NCBI RefSeq assembly: GCF_027942865.1 | Contig: NC_134515.1 | Location: forward strand, 1,948,839 to 2,012,838 | Source: Odontesthes bonariensis | Lineage: Eukaryota > Chordata > Actinopteri > Atheriniformes > Atherinopsidae | Length of the DNA stretch: 64,000 nt | Reading direction: 5' to 3' | Part shown: in pieces, positions 21,905 through 31,332 of the stretch | How the letters are laid out: every line of letters starts with the position of its first letter | How positions within the stretch are numbered: position 1 is the first letter of the stretch | The notes under the pieces: generated by a model | The model's input: the letters and a program-made list of their open reading frames with translations, nothing else | What the model was told of the DNA's origin: nothing | The model's database searches: none | Translations under genes and position numbers: made by a program

Positions 21905-22657
21905 TCAGACGCCTGCATTCAGGAGTGCAGGGAAGTCCCCGTTATTTGTGATGCAGGCAGCAGCCGTCCCGCAGCCGCCAACATCCTCATCTATGGAAAG
22001 GTTTTGTATCTGGGGCATAACTAAATCCCACTCGTGGCAGCAGTAATATTCCACCTCTGTCTGCATTACTTCGCACTTCAAACAAGTGCACCAGGATTTG
22101 TCGGCCACCCTGGGTATCGCAGCTCCAGCAGGGGCTCCAGCTTCTGTTTCCATCACTTCTCTGTCCACCCTGGGTATCGCAGCTCCAGCAGTGGCTCCAG
22201 CTTCTGTTTCCATCACTTCTCTGTCCACCCTGGGTATCGCAGCTCCAACAGTGGCTCCAGCTTCTGTTTCCATCACTTCTCTGTCCACCCTGGGTATCGC
22301 AGCTCCAGCAGTGGCTCCAGCTTCTGTTTCCATCACTTCTCTGTCCACCCTGGGTATCGCAGCTCCAGCAGTGGCTCCAGCTTCTGTTTCCATCACTTCT
22401 CTGTCCACCCTGGGTATCGCAGCTCCAGCAGTGGCTCCAGCTTCTGTTTCCATCACTTCTCTGTCCACCCTGGGTATCGCAGCTCCAGCAGGGGCTCCAG
22501 CTTCTGTTTCCATCACTTCTCTGTCCACCCTCTCTCTTTCTGCCCGATCTAAGTCCATTTGGCGAACTTCCTCCTCAGTATAAACGGGTTCATAAAGATA
22601 CCCCCTTGGCTCTGAACGGAAGTCAATATGTTCCTCGTCGCTCTCGTAGTCAGACAT
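21905..22657 (-). CDS. Transposon-borne protein with P2X7-ballast-like Cys cluster
   Basis: The frame starts MSDYESDEEHIDFRSEPRGY (ATG 22655-22657; an upstream in-frame ATG at 22693 lies in the inverted repeat) and gives 250 aa. Residues 1-55 are acidic (EPVYTEEEVRQMDLDRAERE). They are followed by seven copies of the 20-residue unit VDREVMETEAGATAGAAIPR. Next comes WCTCLKCEVMQTEVEYYCCH, which has the WCxCxxCxxMxTExExxCC pattern of the P2X7 cytoplasmic ballast domain, a zinc-binding Cys-rich module. Fish genomes carry many stand-alone proteins of this kind. The P2X7 channel part is absent, and the C-terminal half of the domain seems shortened. Function is unknown; it could be an accessory gene of the transposon or a captured host domain. 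Confidence 0.65.
   Translation of the reverse strand: MSDYESDEEHIDFRSEPRGYLYEPVYTEEEVRQMDLDRAERERVDREVMETEAGAPAGAAIPRVDREVMETEAGATAGAAIPRVDREVMETEAGATAGAAIPRVDREVMETEAGATAGAAIPRVDREVMETEAGATVGAAIPRVDREVMETEAGATAGAAIPRVDREVMETEAGAPAGAAIPRVADKSWCTCLKCEVMQTEVEYYCCHEWDLVMPQIQNLSIDEDVGGCGTAAACITNNGDFPALLNAGV
22102..22521. repeat. 60 bp minisatellite, seven copies, in frame in the P2X7-like gene
   Basis: Unit GGTATCGCAGCTCCAGCAG plus 41 further bases, with 0-3 changes per copy. Because 60 is a multiple of three, all three + frames also stay open here; these are by-products. Confidence 0.95.
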
Positions 22658-23159
22658 CTTCCCGAGCAGTAAACAAAGTGAACTCGTGCGCACAGCTCGC
22701 GGTCAGAATGACGTGCGCACTGATACACAATGACAGACAGTATAGGGCCCAAGTGATAACGAGGAGTGACTTTTGCCGGCTTCGGTTTTTGTGATGAAAT
22801 AAATCACTCTTTAGCACACGTACTGTTTTGGGAAGAAAAACGCGCTAATTTCTTGACCCCAGCAAACAAGCCGGACTACTTTCGCCTTGACCAACACTGG
22901 ACAAAAACTCGGCTCACAGGACACTGTCGGGGGTAAGTCAGTTTGAATGCACGACACTGGTTATGGTGATGCCATACAGATCCATGTCAAATATCCCCAA
23001 CTATCCCTTTAAGTTTGACATTAACAAACAAAAATTCTGTTTTGGGACAAACTTCTTCTTTTATGGGATTCATATACAGGATTGTTGGAAAACTGACATT
23101 GAAGCCTTTATGAATGCTATCTTTAACTCATGTTTGGCTTTGTGATGTGGCTCCATCAA

Positions 23160-23499
23160 TGCTGAAAGTTACATCCCTCATACCTGATTTAAAACAACGT
23201 CATTTCTGAAAAGGGACATTTTTGTCCCCTTTTAAAACGACCTAAAAACATCATATACGGTATAGATACACATATATGTATAGATACAGATGGTCAGTAT
23301 AGGTTAAGATGGCGGCAGGTGTGCGTCTTGGTTTGGCAGGTACCAAGGCTTCACCTTCCCAAATACCGTCAAGGGAAACGTCATCCTGATATATCGCTAA
23401 AGTTAGCTGGCAATCATTATGGACTACACTGATTAACACCAGACAACAAGAATTATCAAATACTCTCTCGCTGGGAATGTATCTAATGATGGTGATCGC
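23160..23499. other. Non-coding stretch before an L2 LINE fragment
   Basis: The duplicated gene-A flank ends near 23170. Bases 23305-23500 have the GATGGCGGCAG-type sequence often found in LINE 5' regions, but no domain is readable. Confidence 0.35.
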
Positions 23500-24030
23500 C
23501 CTACCTCTGTGGGGAAGCTGGCAAGCGGCCTGCTTGAGATCCTGCACGGAGACACAGCACAGCGCTTCTCACTTTACGCACGACTCATCAGACCTCTGGA
23601 GCTGGTTCAGAAAGCTGCTGCTCGTCTGGTGTTCAACCTCCCAAAGTTCTCCCACACCACTCCCCTTCTCCACTCTCTACACTGGCTCCCTGTAGCTGCT
23701 CGCATCCAGTTTAAGACTCTGGTGCTGGCCTACAGTGGAAGGAACAGCTCCTTCATACCTCCAGGCTATGGTCAAGCCCTACACCCCCGCCCGACCACTT
23801 CGCTGCCCCGTCACTCAGGGGTCCCTGCGCACGATCGACACGGTCACGGCTTTTCTCTGTTCTGGCACCCCGATGGTGGAACGATCTCCTGACTGATATC
23901 AGGACAGCTGAGTCGCTGCCCATCTTTCGCCGCAGGCTGAAAACCATCTCTTCAGGAAAAACTACCCTGATCCGCCCTCTTAGGACAGCACCTGCGCCGT
24001 CCTAGTTCCTTACGCACTTATTGTTTCCTC
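23500..24030 (+). mobile_element. L2-type LINE 3' fragment
   Basis: Translation gives RPLELVQKAAARLVFNLPKF and HTTPLLHSLHWLPVAARIQF, the conserved C-terminal region after the reverse transcriptase of fish L2-type LINEs. It is followed by FRRRLKT and a 3' tail that matches 1430-1530. It is 5' truncated and frameshifted. Confidence 0.85.
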
Positions 24031-24059
24031 CACCACTGGCACCCTCTATATTTTCATTA

Positions 24060-24195
24060 CCCCCTACCCGAACCAGGGTTTGAATCCCAGTCCTGCTTTT
24101 CTTACCTCTTTTATTTCTTCCCCTACCCGAACCAGGGTTTGCATCCCATTCCTGCTTTTCTTACCTCTTTTATGTCTTCCCCTACCCGAACCTTT
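24060..24195. repeat. 59 bp tandem repeat, about 2.3 copies
   Basis: CCCCTACCCGAACC recurs at 24061, 24120 and 24179 with conserved spacers (CCTGCTTTTCTTACCTCTTT). It sits directly upstream of a LINE frame, the position of a promoter-type 5' UTR repeat in some LINEs; that role is inference. Confidence 0.7.
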
Positions 24196-24723
24196 TCACC
24201 TTGTATTCCACCGTTCTGACAAACGGCCACGTAGAGATTGCGCGTTTTCTACTCAGGCAAGCAGAAGGGAATAAAACATCTCCCGGTGATCGAAGATTCG
24301 CAACGATGCTGTGCACCATCCTCTTCCTCTGCGGCGACATTCATCTCAACCCTGGGGCGGGAAACAGTATGCTTCCGCAGGATAAACATCACACTCCGCT
24401 GGGACTTGAACGTGGCCAGCAGCTTCGCCACGCTACACCTGGAGGCCTTGGGCAGGCTACGGAAGCTGTGCTCCAACTTTCCAATGGCGGGCTGCTTGAC
24501 TATGCCACAGCACAAGGTAACGCTGAACTAAAACTGGATAATATGAAACGGGGACAGCTTACTTCACCCTCAAAATCCGCACAGACTTGCAGTCGGGGTA
24601 TTGCGGCAATTAAACAACATAAAACTAGGACGTTTCAGACTGTCAATCATGCGCAAGTTCTCTGGGATCCAAAGCTAAAGCCCAAAAGGATCTTTGGTGG
24701 ACATTTGAATATACGGAGCTTAA
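24196..24723 (+). mobile_element. LINE 5' part (before the nested insertion)
   Basis: Reads MLCTILFLCGDIHLNPGAGN, the conserved start motif (CGDIxxNPGP) of fish L2/Rex-type LINE proteins. It runs to FGGHLNIRSL, the start of the endonuclease domain, where a TTAA element splits it. The frame resumes at 26841. Confidence 0.8.
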
Positions 24724-25680
24724 CACATTGAATACCGGCGGTTTTTACAGAATTATGTGGTAGAATCCCAGCGTTCTAAACCCTTTTTTTGGCGTTTTTT
24801 GTACAGTCACAGCATATTATGTGATAGGGCCACTGAAACATGTTATGGCTCGTTTGAAAGCTGAGACTTTAAACTCTTTGTGGGTCAAAACTGCGTGTCT
24901 CTAGGTGCCGCCATTAGCGAGCTATCCTTAGCTAAACCAAGGCGGGTATCCACCAAAACCAACAACAAACTGAGATATCGGGGCTTTTGTGAAACGTGCG
25001 CTCTTTCAGCCTGTGGCACTTTAGATACTTACATATCCGGGTCAGAGGATTTGCGTCGTGTCGCATGTTGCAAAGCTAACCTGTTCATAAGACCGCCTCC
25101 TTAGACTTGTGGCGTGTCTTCTTCTCCTTCTTGTTGTTTGTTTATGTTGCTTTACCGCCACCCTCTGGAAAACGACACGTGCGATTGGACAAAATGCGGA
25201 AATGCACAACAATCAATGCAGCGTTATCAAAACTGTTCTTGAGTTGACGCAAAGCCATTGGCGTAATGCTCAAAATGTCCAGATGATGACACCAGTTTTT
25301 GACTGCCATCTATGCCAGTTCTGTTCATCACATAATTACAAAAATCACACAGAATGTGCATTAGAATGTATAGATTCAGAATCCATAAAAAAAAACGTAA
25401 AAACGTATTTTTACCATGTGGGAGCCAACCAGGGCTGTAGTGGTCAAATTAGAGGTGGGTAAACTATGAATTTTTTGATCAGACAGACCGTGACGCGACG
25501 CAACGCAAGGTGTCGCGAATCTGTATGGCTGTCCTGGCCATATTCCATGACGTTATCAGTTAAAGTCATATTAAATCAATGACAGTCAACAAATGTGTTT
25601 GTAGTTTGTAGTTTATTAAATTTCAAATTTCAACAGTAAAGAAAAGTATGTGTAGAGTAAGAACTATCTACAGTAGATAT

Positions 25681-25681
<1 letters not shown>

Positions 25682-25727
<46 letters not shown>
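25682..25727. repeat. (GT)n microsatellite
   Basis: An uninterrupted GT run of 46 bp inside the hAT element. Confidence 0.95.
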
Positions 25728-25729
<2 letters not shown>

Positions 25730-25879
25730 GTATGCATGCTTTTTAAAGTAGTGCCCAGAGGGCCTCCTTGTCCGCTACGTCAGGTTCTGCCTTGCAGGGG
25801 CGTGTTCTGGGGTCCATGGCTCCCCTGTGCTTCACCAGCCAGGACTTCATTTCCAGGACACCAAATTTATTTTGGATTA

Positions 25880-26627
25880 CAGTGAACCCTCGTTTTTCGC
25901 GGGGGTTACGTTCCAAAAAGAACCCGTGATAGGCGAAATCCGTGAAGTAGAAAACTTTTTTTTTTTTTACAATTATTATACAATGAAATACTGCATAATG
26001 CATTGAAACCAAAGAACAAAGCCTTTTTACAGGCCCAAACATTTGTTTAACAAATAAAAGTACTGTGTAAACGTTATTTTTTTTTTTAACAAATAACTAC
26101 TGTACTGTAAAATAATAATTTTAATCATCAATACGAACTGAAGGCTTCAAATTGTGGAGATCAGCGTCGCCCCACCGCGACCCAAGTCATTGGATTAGAA
26201 CGGGAGAAAATGAAAAATGATTTTGAAAAAAAATACAAAGTACAGTGGGACAAATAGTGACTCACGTGTATTTCACAGCTCTTCTGACTGAGCCGCTGCA
26301 TCCTGACTCCGCTCTGTAGCGTTTTTTTCTTCTAAAGCCCGCGGTGCAGGTGTGTTTTTTTCGAGAGAAGAATATCGGTAGTTGTTGTCGCTCTTTTTTC
26401 TTCTGGGCAAAAATATTTCTATATACCGACATGCCACCATCGATTATGTTTGAGAACTGTAATGAACGTGTACGTGTACATATTAAACCGCAACGTTATT
26501 GACACACAGGTAGAGAAGAAGCGGAGAGACTGTTTAGCTAATCAGAATGCAAAACACAATGCACGATGCAAATCCGTGAAGCAGCGAGACCGTGAAAGGT
26601 GAACCGCGTTATAGCGAGGGTTCACTG
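25880..26627. mobile_element. TA-site MITE of pogo/mariner type (level 4 of the nest)
   Basis: The ends CAGTGAACCCTCGTTTTTCG and its complement are flanked by TA (25878-25879 and 26628-26629). This terminus is characteristic of vertebrate Tigger/pogo-derived MITEs. Total 748 bp; no transposase frame. Confidence 0.85.
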
Positions 26628-26840
26628 TATTCCAACGGCAGATCACAAGGCGCAGGGAACTTTGACGTGCGTAATTGCCTTTAAGAGCTGCGTAAACGCT
26701 ATTTAGAGGTGGGTAAACGCTATTTCCTAAATTCCAGAGGTGCGTAAACGGCGTTTACGTGCGTTTACCCTCCACTACAGCCCTGGAGCCAACGCATGGG
26801 CAGGAAAAACGTAGTTTTACGTGACTTGGGAGTCAATGTG

Positions 26841-27263
26841 TTAATATCCAAAATGGAACAAATCGAACATCTTCTGACAGACTCAAAATTCGATTATCTG
26901 TGTCTCTCCGAAACTTGGTTAAACTCAATTACGCCATCGGGTGTGTACATGATCACGTGACCGTGGTCATGGCAAAGGGGGCGGAGTCATGATCTATGTA
27001 AAGGAACTATTTCAGTGTAAACAGCTTGATCTGCCGCTACAGACCGTGGTGAAGTTGGTTTGATATTGGTTTGAAAAAAAAGACACCTTATTTCCTTATT
27101 GTGAATATCTGTCAAATATCCAATATCAAACCAACTTCACCACGGTCTGTAGCGGCAGCTGCAGCAGACATATTTCCGGAAAGGTACTGGCTTGATTAAA
27201 TTCATTCTGGATTCTCTATCTGACCACATGAAGACCTCGGGACACTTCGGTTTGGCTTTAGGG
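26841..27263 (+). mobile_element. LINE endonuclease part (after the nested insertion)
   Basis: Continues as SKMEQIEHLLTDSKFDYLCL and SETWLNSITPSG, the apurinic-endonuclease start of an L2-type LINE. It then reads GGGVMIYVKE and decays into a short inverted repeat at 27031-27158. Confidence 0.8.
27031..27158. repeat. Perfect 39 bp hairpin in LINE remains
   Basis: 27031-27069 and 27120-27158 are exact reverse complements around a 50 nt loop. The left arm begins CTGCCGCTACAGACCGTGGT. An inverted duplication of one LINE segment is the simplest origin. Confidence 0.9.
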
Positions 27264-27508
27264 ACCCTCTACTCACTACCACGTAAGTGTTATGTTGTTT
27301 GGAGCTGTAGAAGAGGTATAAAAATAGCTTTTGTAGCGGTGACATGATTTGCCCCATTCACTTCCAGGCTAACGACTTTTGGCTAAAAACGGTCAAATCG
27401 AAATTCTCAAAACACATCCGAGTGACATGATTTTGATGTCAACTCAACGTATGTACTCCCAACATCCCGTAAATTGATCTAAAGTGCATTTTACTCCGGA
27501 TTATCCCT
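27264..27508 (+). repeat. Terminal fragment of a TTAA-site transposon, second copy
   Basis: Near-identical to 1-244 and ends GGATTATCCCT before TTAA (27509-27512). The left terminus is not recognisable. Confidence 0.6.
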
Positions 27509-27512
27509 TTAA

Positions 27513-28189
27513 TTTAGACTCTTAATTTAGTGTTAACTGTGTTGTCGAGTGAAAATAAAAACAAAATGACATCAACTTTAAAAACTGTGGTTCAGTTTCA
27601 TTATGATATGGACTTAACGACACTCCCACGAGTCTTTGCAGGAACCAGAGTGAAACTGTCCCTGATCAAAGACTCCGCCCCCTCAGCTGCTTCAGCTGGT
27701 TACCTTAAACAGGTGAGGCCAGCAGGTGGCGCTCCTCCATCATGATGAACGGCTCCTCTTGTCCTCAGGAAGGACCCTCCTTAGGTTACTACTACCCATA
27801 ATGCAATGGAGCATAAACAGCAATGACAGGATACAAATTAAAGCCTTTTTAAATGATACGACCAAAACGAATTCAGCTCGAGTCTTTTTAGTATCACATC
27901 TGAAAATGTAAATAAACACAGAATTGTTAGAATCTGTTAAAATGACAATTCATTCACTAAAGAACACAGAAAACATGTAAAATGTTTAAAGTGAAACATT
28001 TTATTGTTTCATGAAAACAATCAGCTCATTTTGAATCTGATGGCGTAAGAATGTGCCCCCCCCCCCCTTAACATTGGAGACAGACCCATTTGTCCCACCC
28101 AGAAATTATTCAGCGGAGGAGAAAAATATTTGATTTTGAAATCCTTAACTCAGGTTTAATTTGAAAGCGAAACACAGCGTCATATCTGT
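27513..28189. other. Non-coding stretch, nothing recognised
   Basis: A/T-rich with a C-run at 28056-28066. No exon or repeat family could be assigned. Confidence 0.4.
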
Positions 28190-28348
28190 GGCTTCACATC
28201 CATCATCCGGAGATCGGGGTGCGGCCCAGACGTCCCTGTCCCTGGCTTCCTCCAGCTCCTCCGGGGGGACCCCGAGGCGTTCCCAGGTCATCTGAGACAC
28301 AAAGGCTGTGTTCGAAACCGCATACTACATATTACATACTTCCATACT

Positions 28349-28717
28349 CAGAGGTGGGAGAAAGTTCCCATGTTGCAAGTCCAAGTAGAGTCTCAAGTCT
28401 ATGCTCTCAAGTCCAAGTAGAGTCTCAAGTCTATGCTCTCAAGTCCAAGTAGAGTCTCAAGTCTTTGCTCTCAAGTCCAAGTAGAGTCTCAAGTCTTTGC
28501 TCTCAGGTCCAAGTAGAGTCTCAAGTCTATGCTCTCAAGTCCAAGTAGAGTCTCAAGTCTTTGCTCTCAAGTCCAAGTAGAGTCTCAAGTCTTTGTTCTC
28601 AAGTCCAAGTAGAGTCTCAAGTCTTTTTTTGATTTGGTCAAGCAAGTCTCAAGTCATCAAAATTGGGACTCGAGTCCAAGTCAAGTCTCAAGTCTCGAGT
28701 CCAAGTCTCCACCTCTG
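28349..28717. mobile_element. hAT MITE containing a 32 bp minisatellite
   Basis: Ends CAGAGGTGG and CCACCTCTG. A perfect 8 bp duplication TCCATACT lies at 28341-28348 and 28718-28725. The interior is about eight copies of a 32 bp unit (CAAGTCCAAGTAGAGTCTCA plus 12 bases). It closes with the CTCGAGTCCAAGTC motif, which also appears near 19590. Confidence 0.9.
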
Positions 28718-28737
28718 TCCATACTACATACTACAGG

Positions 28738-29300
28738 ATCCTGATGAGAGTGCGTAAACATGAACATATCACCCCTGTTCTCCAATCTCTTCACTGGCTT
28801 CCCGTCTCTGCCCGGATCACTTACAAAATCTCCCTGCTCACCTTCCACTGCCTGCATGGTAATGCTCCATCTTACTTAAAAGACCTTCTCACCCTTCACT
28901 GTCGTTCACGCTCTCTCCGTTCCTCCAACACCAACCTTCTTCACACTCCCAGAACCCGCTCCCGGACCATGGGAGACCGGGCCTTTTCCTGCGCTGCCCC
29001 TCGGCTGTGGAACGCTCTGCCTCCACATCTGAGGGCTCCACAGACTGTGGAACACTTTAAAACAGGCCTGAAAACCTTTCTTTTTACCCAATGTTTTTAA
29101 TGATCTCCCTTTGAATGCTCTGTCCTGTATTTATTTCATTTTAGCATTTAAAGGACTCACTACTTTTATTTGTTTATTTTATTTGCATTTTACTGTCCCT
29201 GCTTTTGAACCTAATATCTGTCTTTTATCCCACTGTAGCACTTTGAGATTTTATTGTAAATGTAAAGTGCGTTATAAATAAAATGTATTATTATTATTAC
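28738..29300 (+). mobile_element. L2/CR1-type LINE 3' fragment
   Basis: A continuous frame to the stop at 29100 reads HITPVLQSLHWLPVSARITY, SRSLRSSNTNLLHTPRTRSR and GDRAFSCAAPRLWNALPPHL, the conserved C-terminal region of fish L2/CR1 LINEs. It ends in a 3' tail GTTATAAATAAAATG with ATT repeats. It is 5' truncated. The frame is still open, so it is probably young. It is a different subfamily from the copies at 890 and 23500. Confidence 0.85.
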
Positions 29301-30600
29301 ATACTCATCGATCACACAGTATGCAGAGCGTTTACCCACAATGCATTTCGCTCCTGCCCGAGCTGAAATCAGCCGGCCTGAAGCTGATTTCTCTTAAGCT
29401 CTAAACTCTGTAAACTTTAGCAACATTTGAAACATTTTCAGGTGAGAAAGTAGTCCTTTAGATCCCCAACGTGTTGAAAACCTGACAAAATACCGGCTAT
29501 TTACAATTTTGTTCCCACGAATTCGGCGCTGCTAAAGCTAACCGCAGTGAGCAACGCACTTCCGGTTATTTTCACAAAATAAAATGCCCGTTGCCTTTTA
29601 TCATAGGGAAAGCCATTACCATACAATTGGTGCTTTTGTTTTGAAAACAGGAAGTGAACCTACCCTCGTTGTAGCTAGCTTGAAACTGCCGTTTTGACAG
29701 GAAATGGCGATCGGCGACGTCACGTTACGTTGCATCTTGGGTAGTTTGAGGATGAGTAGTAACCTCATGATTCATACCCAACATTTCAGAGAATCTAGTA
29801 TGCATCCAGGAACTTCTCGCTTACTCAAACTCGCATACTAACTCAGAAAGTTAGTATGAGTAGGAGAAGTATGCGGTTTCAAACACAGGTAAAGTCTCTC
29901 CAATGTGTCCTGGGTCTTCCCCGGAGCCTCCTCCCAGTGGGACGTGCCCGGAACACCTCGCCAGGAAGGGAGGCTTCCCTCTCGTCCACCGGGGTAAACC
30001 CTGATGTACCATCGCACAGCCGGGGGGCAATAAGTATGCCCACACCTACTCTGCGCCTCTCATCATGGGCAACTCTAGAGTGAAGAGAGTCCAACCCCTC
30101 TCGAGGAGGCTGGTTCCGGAGCCCAAGCCATGCGTTGAGGTGAGTCCGACTATATCTCGCAAGAACCGCTCAGCCTTGCGCACCACCTCAGGCTCCTTCC
30201 CCAGCAGAGAGGTGACGTTTCCACGTCCCAAGAGCTTCAGTAGGCGAGGATCAGACCGCCAAGGTCTCCGCCTTTGGCTGCCGCCCAACTCACATTGTGC
30301 AATTTCCCATTCAAAATTGGTATGGACATTTTAAACGTATCCAAATATTGGTATGGACATGTCCATTGCCTCCATACGCAATTTTACGACCCGTGTCCGG
30401 GCAAAGGAACGTGTTGTCCAATAGTATTTTTCATTATAGGGGGTTTTATGAGCTATTCTTCGTCCGATCCCTCATCTAGGATCTGTTTGCCTTGGGTGAC
30501 CCTACCAGGGGCTTAAAGCCCCGGGCAACATAGCTCCCAGACTCATTGGGGCACGCAAACCCCCCCACCACGGTAAGGTGACAGCTCATGGGGGAGGATT

Positions 30601-31080
30601 CCACATCTTGGATTTAACTTCCCTGTGTTTTTTTCAGAAAACAGTTTCTCTTTCCAACCACTCCTTCTCTTGGAATCCAAAGGCGTTAACTGACAATCTC
30701 CATCTCACCCCGCCTGCACTGGCACAGGAACAGCTGCCAAGTTTCCATGCCAGGAGAGTTTAATGTTGGGGAAGAACAAAAGCTAATTGTTCCTATTTAC
30801 GTGACAACGATGCAAACAGAGTTTCGAAATATCTTCCCCCTGAAGAACGTGTCAGAAAGATATATTCATGAGTGACAGAACAAAATGCCTGAAAAGCAGC
30901 ATTTCTTTTTAAGATGCTGGAGTACATGTGGACAAGGCCTGAGGACCGCAGTTCAGTTCAGTGTTATACCTTCCTCTCTGCTGCACTTCAGCTTTCTGCA
31001 GTCACAGATTTCGTGACCCTGAATTAGATTAAGCGGGTATAGAAAATGGATGGATTTCCTCTCATCACCTGTTTATGTTG
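30601..31080. other. Non-coding stretch upstream of CALHM gene B
   Basis: No gene is seen. Bases 31027-31052 (GGGTATAGAAAATGGATGGA) are a short RTE-LINE 3' tail remnant. Confidence 0.4.
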
Positions 31081-31103
31081 TATAACCGTAAAAAAAAAAG
31101 AGA

Positions 31104-31116
31104 GAAAGTGAAAGTG
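31104..31116 (+). promoter_or_regulatory. Candidate interferon-response element of CALHM gene B
   Basis: GAAAGTGAAAGTG matches GAAANNGAAA and is followed by TTGCAACCAGTGAGGCTG, the same context as in gene A. One GAAAGT repeat fewer than in A. Confidence 0.55.
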
Positions 31117-31332
31117 TTGCAACCAGTGAGGCTGCACCTGTTTAACAAACTGTTCTGTATGTTTTTCAGTTGCCACCCTTTAGGAAAACAACAGCAGTTC
31201 AGAAACACCGCCCTCTGACTTTAACATCACTGATGGAGGTGGAGCAGCAGGTCACAAACAGGAAATCATTTTGGCTTTGCACGTTTGCTCTTTAAGTTTC
31301 AGCGTTCAGCAGATACAAACTGTCCACCAAAG

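Larger units (their letters stand above)
21469..23008 (-). mobile_element. TTAA-site transposon with about 325 bp inverted repeats and a P2X7-ballast-like gene
   Basis: TTAA flanks the element at 21465-21468 and 23009-23012. The ends begin AGGGATAGTTCGGGATATTT and its near-complement. The arms at 21469-21795 and 22680-23008 match with only scattered differences. TTAA targets are used by Kolobok and piggyBac elements; no transposase of either is present, so the element is non-autonomous. Between the arms is one gene on the minus strand. Copy B of the duplicated flank (near 41735) lacks the element. Confidence 0.85.
25430..26785. mobile_element. hAT-type non-autonomous element (level 3 of the nest)
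   Basis: Terminal repeats CAGGGCTGTAGTGG and its complement. A perfect 8 bp duplication GAGCCAAC lies at 25422-25429 and 26786-26793. These features define hAT superfamily elements. No transposase is seen. It carries a (GT)n tract and a TA-site MITE. Confidence 0.9.
24724..26840. mobile_element. TTAA-site transposon inserted in a LINE (level 2 of a nest)
   Basis: Flanked by TTAA at 24720-24723 and 26841-26844. The ends are CACATTGA and TCAATGTG. Joining the flanks restores a continuous LINE frame (RSLISKMEQIEHLL), which fixes both borders. No transposase is recognised. It contains the hAT element at 25430-26785. Confidence 0.85.
28306..29888. mobile_element. TIR transposon inserted in the RTE LINE
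   Basis: The 21 bp ends begin CTGTGTTCGAAACCGCATAC and are inverted at 29868-29888 with one mismatch. Internal CATACTACATA-type repeats lie near both ends. No clear target duplication and no transposase were found, so the superfamily is open. It hosts a hAT MITE and a LINE fragment. Confidence 0.7.
28190..30600 (-). mobile_element. RTE-type LINE on the minus strand, broken by insertions
   Basis: Minus-strand pieces: 28300-28195 (TWERLGVPPEELEEARDRD, C-terminus), 29955-29889 (LPGEVFRARPTGRRLRGRPR) and 30295-30000 (endonuclease start, NVTSLLGKEPEVVRKAERFL). 30600-30365 is the 5' leader (GCCCGGGGCTTTAAGCCCCT). The endonuclease start is fused directly to the 3' end at about 29960, so the reverse transcriptase is deleted. 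It is the same family as 35310-37889. The element at 28306-29888 is inserted in the C-terminal part. Confidence 0.8.

Noticed and set aside
22034-22583. Two + strand frames with SSSGSSFCFHHFSVHPGYR-like or LGIAAPAVAPASVSITSL repeats.
   Set aside because: The 60 bp repeat keeps all frames open. The minus-strand frame has the acidic start and the Cys cluster.
29299-29860. Possible gene between the LINE fragment and the right end of the 28306-29888 element.
   Set aside because: No frame longer than about 60 codons, no domain, and the stretch belongs to the TIR element.
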